64,000 bases of DNA. It comes from Cheilinus undulatus (taxonomy: Eukaryota > Chordata > Actinopteri > Labriformes > Labridae). The stretch covers positions 23,127,667-23,191,666 of the forward strand of contig NC_054884.1 of the NCBI RefSeq assembly GCF_018320785.1. Reading direction: 5' to 3'. This document shows positions 57,901 to 64,000 of this stretch, piece by piece (position 1 is the first letter of the stretch; each line of letters starts with the position of its first letter). The notes under the pieces are model-generated. The model ran no database searches and was not told where the DNA came from. It worked only from the letters and a program-made list of their open reading frames with translations. A program made the position numbers and the translations under genes.

Positions 57901-60900
57901 CTGGAAGCAAAAAGGGCAGGAAACGGTGTCCATATCAAACAGGAACCAGTTCAGGAAGATGAACCCATGGACACCTCTTCTTCTTCTTCCATCCCAAACG
58001 GTTCTGTCAATGGTTACCCCAGTTCCGCCTCCCCTGGTTTTGATCACACTAACGGTAATGGAGCTACTAACGCGTCGTCCCTGGAGCTGCAGGACTTTGT
58101 GCAAAAGACTTTCAGGAAGCATTTTGTACTGACACTGAACGAGTTTAAGAGGCTGCTAAACCTCCACCTGGCCTCCATGCCAGTGGGTCGGAGCGTCTTC
58201 CACTCAATCTCGGACCACATGCTACAGGAGGCCATACTGCTCAGCCCATGCAGACAGATCATGGTGCCTGTGAGTATTAAGAGAGGATGTCATAACACTC
58301 TTACACTTACCTGAATCCACAGGAGCCCTAATTGGTGCAGTCTGTCCACACAGAAAACTAAGTCGGTGCTTGTGCTTCTACAACTTGTGCTGTGAACTGT
58401 CTCAGGCACATCTTAGAAATGTCACTCTGCTCTAGATGTGCAGTAAGTCAGGTTTATCTAAGGTGCTCACAGCATGTGTCAAGCTGAACAGAGCAGGATG
58501 ACCCAGACAGAAAGTTAGACACAGTAACACAGAGAATCTGATTTCAGAAAAACTCAGACACTGTACAATGCAGAAAAAGATTAAAATACATAAATAGCAC
58601 CATTAAAAGCAGGCAAAGCCAACACGAACAAAAACAAACAGAACAAACAAACAAAAAGACAAAGCAAGATCAGAATCACAAATTAAAAGCTTGTCTAAAG
58701 AGGTGAGTTTTGAGAAGTGATTTGAATGTGGGTAGGTCTGTGTAGTTTTGAATATGAGTTAGGAGCAAGTTCCAAAGGGAAGGGGCAGCTATGGAGAAGG
58801 CTCTGTCCCCCCAGGTCAGTGCTTGGTTCTTAAAGGGGGAGAAAGGAGGGTGGCAGTGGAAGAACGGAGGTTACGGGTAGGACTGTGATGGTGAAGGAGG
58901 TCAGTGAGGTAGGGAGTGGCCGGTGTGTTTAGGGCTTTGAAAGTAAGGAAGGAGATAGGGAGCCAGTTAAGATTTTGAAGAATGGGGTGATGTGATCAGG
59001 AGCAGGAATGGCTGAGGATTATGTCAAAAGAGGAACCAAATACACATAAAATCAACTCTGGAAAGGCAAAGCAGCATTTTGTTTGTATGTTCTCGTCACA
59101 TTATGAATCCATGATGATTTAGCTGTATGATCTGGTTTCTTTGCAGCACTCCACCTTAGATCAGATGAAGTGAGTAAGGTGAATTTACCAGTGACCTACC
59201 TTGGCACACAGCATGAAAATCAAAGGTGATGCTGGTACTGATATCTAAAATGACATTTTAGCTAGTTGTTGAATTAGATACTGTTGATATTTATATAACT
59301 ACCTTGTAATGCTTTGTTGATTATTTAAATGAGCCATCATTTTTAATGTATTTAAATTGTTAGTAGTCCCGATTTGTGAAATTCCAAATTATTTGTTGAA
59401 GGGATGATGTCTTACTGTGACCAACCGCAGCAGGTCTCGATGTCCAACCGATAAATCAGGGATCCATGATTTACCCTGACCCTGTACTTTATTACTGATG
59501 AATGATCTTACATTGCAGCCTGACTTGGCCAATGCTGTGGGATTCTACGCCTATATGGGTTGAATTCATAAATACAAATTTCCATCACCATCAGAGCTGG
59601 AAAAAAGTGTGGACAGAACAAGATATCCTGGACTAGCAAGTTGAGAGTCATCCCATCTTCATTCACACAGATGTTGTCATAAAATTGTTTGTGGCTCTGA
59701 TGTAGAATAATTTGATGGCTCTTATTCTGCTTTATTTACCTACAGCTGCAAATTTGATCTGTTACATTTATGTTCAAACTGGCTTAAAGCAAAGTGTAAC
59801 TGCTAGAAACGGTACAAGGCCTGTAACTCTTCTCCTGGTTTGAGTCCCTGCTGCTCTGATCCCCATCTTGTTAAAACCTCCTGAGCCTCCTGAAGAGAAG
59901 AGGGGGATTCTGTTTGAATACAAAAGCTATCAGTTTACCTGGACAGAATAACGTCTTTAACGGTCGTTTTGCTTGGTAGCTCTTTGTCTCTAAAGCAGTT
60001 GATGCACTAAAGCAATGCAGATCAGTTTTCAGGCTCCACTTGAGTTCCTGTAGCCACTTGATACCTGTGTGTTTGTGGTCTGTCTGCTATATTTGGACTC
60101 GAGGCCTTAATATAGATGGATCAGACCTGTTATTGCTGTTTGTTTTTGCCCAGTGAGGTGTTTTCTCATCGGGGAAGGGAGTGGCGTCTTGTTTAATTAA
60201 GCTGCCACATTTCCTGCCAGCTCCTGGCTTAGGTTTCATCCAATCTGTTTCTCTGATATTAGAGGATTTTAGTCGAAGTGTGGATGCCATCTTTCTTATG
60301 CAACAGATTATTGGCCCCTGAAGTAAATCTCATTAGTGATCAGAGAGGGACTAATCTGGGTTGTTGTTTGTAAACTCAGGCAGATCTGGAATCAGGAGAC
60401 TCCTTCTCTGCTTCATTTTGAGTCTGGTTGTTCAGACATCTGACAGTTCAGAGATCAGGTTTGTGTCTGATGGGGGGGACATGTCCGGAGGGTAATCCTG
60501 GTCTGGATACTCAGTGCTGGTCCTTTGGTCACAGCAGTGGTCCGACTCTTTATCTTCAGCCTGGCATTCAGACAAGGGATCAAATTATTTGTCTGAGACA
60601 GGCAAGATTGGCTACAATTAGTTAACTGTTGCACAAATTGGCAGTTAACAGCCTGTTGTCCTGGACACACCCATGCAGCTCCATACACACCTTGTAGGGT
60701 CAGGCTACTGAAAAGATAATGTAGCATGTTAAGATGAAGGAAGTGGCTCTTCTGACTTTGTTGTTGACAAGCTTTATTTTTTTTCTTCATCTATTCTATT
60801 TGTTGCATTAAAAAAACAGACATTAAAAAGTACCAAATCCACACCCACAGCACAAGAACATGTAAACACAATCTCAACTAAGGTTGTCACAATATATGAT

Positions 60901-62093
60901 TAAACTAAACTGGGTTACAGTTCTAGTAAGTATCATTCAATACTGATACTTGTTTGATGCCACAGCAACCAAAATATAGGTCATGGGCGCCTAACACTGA
61001 CTGAGTGCGTTATTTTTATCACCGATAAATGGAGGTTAAATCCTGTGACTTTTCTAAATGCATTGGCGTCTTTGCATTTCAAAATATAAACAGATAATCA
61101 ATTATCTGCTGGGATAAAAATAGCTGGGTTTGCATCGTTTTATACATGGTATTGAAAAGTAGCAAATTATTTACCTTAATTTTAATGTATGTAATCTAAA
61201 AATACAGTGTCTGTTTTCCTTTTCTTGATTCTGTTGAAGTATTTAAGTACGAATACATCTCAAAAATGAGAATGTCATGAAAAACCTCATTTTTTTCCTG
61301 TGATTTTACTCATGAAGTGAAACTTCCATATATTCTAGATCTATCTCATACAACGTGTATGACCCCAGACTCTGGGATCTTGATTGACAAACTCCAGCCT
61401 TAGTCAGCTCTTTCTGAAGTTCCCCTAAGTTTTGAATATGCTTTGTTTGACAATCCTCTGAAGGCTGAGCTCATCACCTTTGCTTGTGCTTCTTTTCTTA
61501 CCACACTTTTCTCTTCCAGTCAACTTTCTATAAATATGCTATGATACAGCACTCTGTAAACAGCCTTCCCTTTCAGCAGTGACCTTCTGTGGCTTACCCT
61601 TCTTGTGAAGGGTGTCAGTGACTGTCTTCTGGACATTTTTCAAGTCAGCTGTCTTCCCCATGATTGTGGTTGTGTGTACTGAACCGGAGTGAGAGCAATA
61701 ACTGACAAGAAACTGGCCTTTTCCACAATATTCTAATATTTTGAGATGGTGGATTTTTTTTTATTTTTGTGAGCTGTAATCTGTTATCATCAAGATTCAG
61801 ACAAAAAATGTCATGAAATATTTCACTTGGTATGAGATAAATCTAGCATATATGGAAGTTTAACTTTTCAAATTAATTCACAGCAAACAAACTTTTTCAT
61901 GACGTTCTAATTTTTTTACACACACCTGTATATACAGTTCAACTCAGCTTAACAGTTTTAACTTAAACTGGTAAACCTCCTGGTCTCTTCTAACACCACG
62001 GTTTGTTTCTTTCAGTTTCCTGCTCAGAGCAAAGCAGCATCAGATGAACAGAAGGTGTTTGGTTTGTGGGAGACCGGAGAAGAATTTGACAAG
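45975..62093 (+). CDS. polr3e: RNA polymerase III subunit RPC5 (3' partial)
   Basis: Pol III subunit that pairs with RPC4 and works in initiation and termination. Exons: 45975-46013, 48749-48799, 48894-48971, 50015-50130, 51152-51234, 51501-51608, 52385-52434, 52541-52660, 52791-52876, 53175-53219, 53313-53404, 54595-54715, 54826-54907, 55020-55079, 57354-57511, 57666-57727, 57818-58269, 62016-62093. That is 627 codons, all in phase; human has 708, so about 80 residues lie beyond the window. Marks: N-terminal dimerisation region (IDVYLAKSLAEKLYLFQYPV), SRYAAAVFRKGELHVTPL, then ERQYLFC, NVLSMAQLRTLPLGDQ, and PHSGVPAEVLCRGRDFVMW. Exon 57818 encodes an acidic Ser-rich linker with IKQEP, a SUMO-type site. 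The last exons enter the C-terminal winged-helix extension. Identified by close match to human POLR3E. Confidence 0.96.
46014..48748. other. polr3e intron, no recognised feature
   Basis: The 2.7-kb intron after the first coding exon. No exon, RNA gene or bounded element was seen on either strand. Confidence 0.45.
49075..49215. repeat. Interspersed repeat, copy 1 of a pair in polr3e introns
   Basis: CATTTTGTATTTCAAGCAG and GAGCACAACATGCTGTGATAC line up with words at 54125-54190. It is unclassified and could be an old MITE. Confidence 0.4.
53578..53829. mobile_element. Tc1-type MITE
   Basis: The left end TACAGTACTGTGCAGAATTT then TTAGGC is mirrored by GCCTAAAACTTATGCACA at the right end. About 250 bp in a polr3e intron; the right tip is worn. 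Confidence 0.6.
54050..54195. repeat. Interspersed repeat, copy 2 of a pair in polr3e introns
   Basis: It shares CATTGTGTATTTCAAGCTG and CTCACAACATTCTGTGATG with 49155-49195, in the same orientation. Confidence 0.4.
55080..57353. other. polr3e intron, no recognised feature
   Basis: AT-rich 2.3-kb intron. Short AGAT runs occur near 56290 and 56530. I see no exon or bounded element. Confidence 0.4.
58560..59030. repeat. Interspersed fish repeat, later portion
   Basis: The words AAGCTTGTCTAAAGAGGTGA, GTTTTGAGAAGTGATTTGAA and GGGTGATGTGATCAGGAGCA are typical of a repeat common in fish introns. It probably belongs with the piece at 311-480. No coding frame. Confidence 0.45.
59031..61257. other. 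polr3e intron, no recognised feature
   Basis: Part of the 3.7-kb intron 58270-62015. Nothing that I can support was found here. Confidence 0.4.
61258..61920. mobile_element. Nonautonomous DNA transposon with long inverted repeats
   Basis: The left arm (GAATGTCATGAAAAA, then AACTTCCATATATTCTAGAT, then ATCTCATAC) reappears as its complement at 61830-61910 (TATGAGATAAATCTAGCATA, TTTTTCATGACGTTCTAA). The middle holds decayed noncoding DNA. The superfamily is not settled. Confidence 0.65.
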
Positions 62094-62482
62094 GTAAGAA
62101 GTGCGTTGAAAATGGTACAACAGAACATCACAACCCATCGTACAAAACATGTAGACATTTCCTGCAAACTCACCACACCTCACCTCAAGCCAGTGATGAT
62201 AGAAATTCACACGAAGTAAAGAAACCACATACACTGTTGTGTGGGCTGACACATGATTGGCTCACAGCAAAGCAACACTGACAAAAAAGTGGGCCACTTC
62301 ATTTTACACGCTACAGGCACAGATCAAGTAAAAAAGCTGCATAACAAGACCGTGTGCATGGTTGCTCCTGGTTTCTCTGCTTTCAATACTGATACGACAT
62401 GAGAGCCAAGGATAGAAGAAGTGCTGTTGTATTTATCACATTAATGCAAAAGGCTTCACAAGACTTCCTTTGTTTGATTTCT

Positions 62483-63153
62483 CAGGGTGCATTCACACCA
62501 GAGCTGTTTGGTCCACTTTAAACAAACTCTGATCTGTTTTCCTGGATAGTCTGGTTCAGTGTGAGAGCTCAAACGAACTATGGTGCGGACCAAACAAGTG
62601 GATTCTGGTCCGCCTGAAAAACAGGAGGTCTCAGTCTGCTTCCAAATGAACCCTGGAGCGGTTCGTTTGAGGTGTGTAAGCAGACCAACTTGTGAACCAA
62701 AGGCAGGAAATGGCATAAAGCGTAATGATAGACGGATTTATAAGTGATTTAATACACTCAAACACATGTCGGTACCTCGTTTGGCGTCTGTGTAGCCATC
62801 GCAACACGTCGTACTCGGTGCTGATTTATTCGTCTCATGTAGAGAACAACATGCTGGACAGCTCACCACCTTGCTGCCTGCTCATGATGCCCCAATGTAA
62901 GAGCAGAAACCCAAAGACGGCATAAATTCAGTGTTTTTTCATTGTTTATGTGGAAGAAAAGATTGGCAGAAGGAGATGGATTTCTGAGTTCGTCTTCTTC
63001 TATGCCTTCTTTTCTTCTTGGTCACCTTTTGTTTGTGACGACAGCACCCCTAACTGGCAGAGGTTGTAGGTGTTCAGACGGTTTGGTCCGTTTTGCCAAG
63101 AGCAATGTGAATGCAAACCAAACCAAAGGAACTATCAGGTGTGAAAACGACTT
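62483..63153. mobile_element. Nonautonomous element with GGTGTGAATGCA-type inverted ends
   Basis: Left CAGGGTGCATTCACACCAGA with TTTGGTCC blocks is mirrored by GGACCAAA-type, TGTGAATGCAAACC and CAGGTGTGAAAAC words at 63080-63150. It holds several internal inverted copies of TTTGGTCCG. No transposase. Confidence 0.5.
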
Positions 63154-63159
63154 CAGTGG

Positions 63160-63815
63160 AAAGACCAGTGTAGTCTCTACTTTGTGTTGAGTCGTTCTGA
63201 AGAGCTCAGTGACTTCAAGTGTGGTACTGTGATGGGATGCCACCCTTACAATAAGATGGTTCACTGTAATCCGGTAAGCTGTAAGTGATATTATTAGAAA
63301 GTGAAAGAGTTGAGGAACAACAGCAACTCGACGATGAAGCAGAAGACCACAGAGAGGGGTCAACGACTGCTAAGGCATTTGTTTGTACAAGTTGCCAACA
63401 CAGAGCAGCAGTGGAAATGTGCTCTATGGAGTGACAGACGTTATCTACCTGACTGCATTGTGTCAACTGTGAAGTTTGCTGGAGGAGGGATAAGTATGGA
63501 GCTAGTGTGGCCTGCACAGAGCCCTGACCTCAACCCCATCAAGCACCTTTAGGATGACCTGGAATGGAGATTGTGAGCCAGGCCTTCTCGTCCAACATCA
63601 GTGCCTGACCTCGTAAATGCTTTACAGAATGAAAAGGCACAATTCCCACAGGAGCTCTCAATATTGTGAAAAGCCTGACAAGAAGAGTGGAGGCTGTTAT
63701 AGCTCCAAAAGGAGGGCCAACTCCAAATTAAAGTACATGTATTTAAATTCAATGTCATTACAGTCCCTGTGGGTCTAATGGTCAGTCGGCTGAATATTTT
63801 TGTCCATATGGTTAA
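63160..63815 (+). mobile_element. Tc1-like transposon remnant
   Basis: Decayed + strand transposase: after an HTH-like start come FAGGGISMELVWPAQ and SPDLNPIKHL (about 63475-63550), the block that normally holds the last part of the catalytic core. Its 3' end matches the fragment at 32925-33757. An internal deletion is likely. Confidence 0.6.
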
Positions 63816-64000
63816 TGTTTCTTCATTTGTCCTATAATTTGACCAGATCAAGTCCCTCACTTAGATCTTTGTAACATAATTCAGATGGCTCCTCGCTTAG
63901 CTTATCCTTGTATAGCATGAAAAGAGGAAAGGTCACATGTAGCTTAATGGAAAGGCAACCAGTATTGTTTCTTAAATGTTGAATGTTTAAATCTTTTCTT
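63816..64000. other. polr3e intron, right edge
   Basis: Continuation of the intron that starts at 62094. Nothing recognised; the terminal polr3e exon(s) lie outside. Confidence 0.4.

Noticed and set aside
57889-58262. Minus-strand open frames opposite the large polr3e exon
   Set aside because: They are antisense shadows of a well supported coding exon.

Overview
The window reads as nuclear DNA of a teleost fish. It has split vertebrate genes with GT/AG introns, two tRNA-Leu genes, and a dense load of fish-type transposons: Tc1/mariner, hAT-type MITEs, an L1-like LINE and L2-like LINE pieces. I cannot name the species; a percomorph fish is a guess. No virus-derived or LTR element was recognised.

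Layout. (1) 1-16,983: a tandem pair of low-specificity L-threonine aldolase genes on the + strand. Copy A enters from the left with exons 2-7 (1094-2694). Copy B is complete (exon 1 at 5239, stop at 16563). Copy B carries a near full-length L1 in intron 1, a broken mariner in intron 3, another repeat in intron 6 and a hAT-type MITE in its 3' UTR. A stretch shared by the two copies (about 1654-2220 and 14894-15440) is far more alike than the rest, which points to gene conversion. (2) 19005-19086: tRNA-Leu(UAG), minus strand. (3) 19.8-43.0 kb: EEF2K (eEF2 kinase), complete on the + strand, with two candidate in-frame cassette exons and large transposon-filled introns. (4) 44665-44746: tRNA-Leu(AAG), + strand. 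(5) 45.0 kb to beyond 64 kb: POLR3E (RNA polymerase III subunit RPC5), + strand, lacking only its last exon(s).

Most interesting: the order tRNA-Leu(UAG, minus) - EEF2K - tRNA-Leu(AAG, plus) - POLR3E matches, from memory, human 16p12.2. A Pol III transcribed tRNA thus sits about 300 bp upstream of the first-exon donor of a Pol III subunit gene. Other leads are the conversion tract, a pair of EEF2K intronic repeats whose cores are expanded AGCTA-rich minisatellites, a Helitron-like short element, and the two cassette exons. All family names come from motifs I read by eye; no database search was run.
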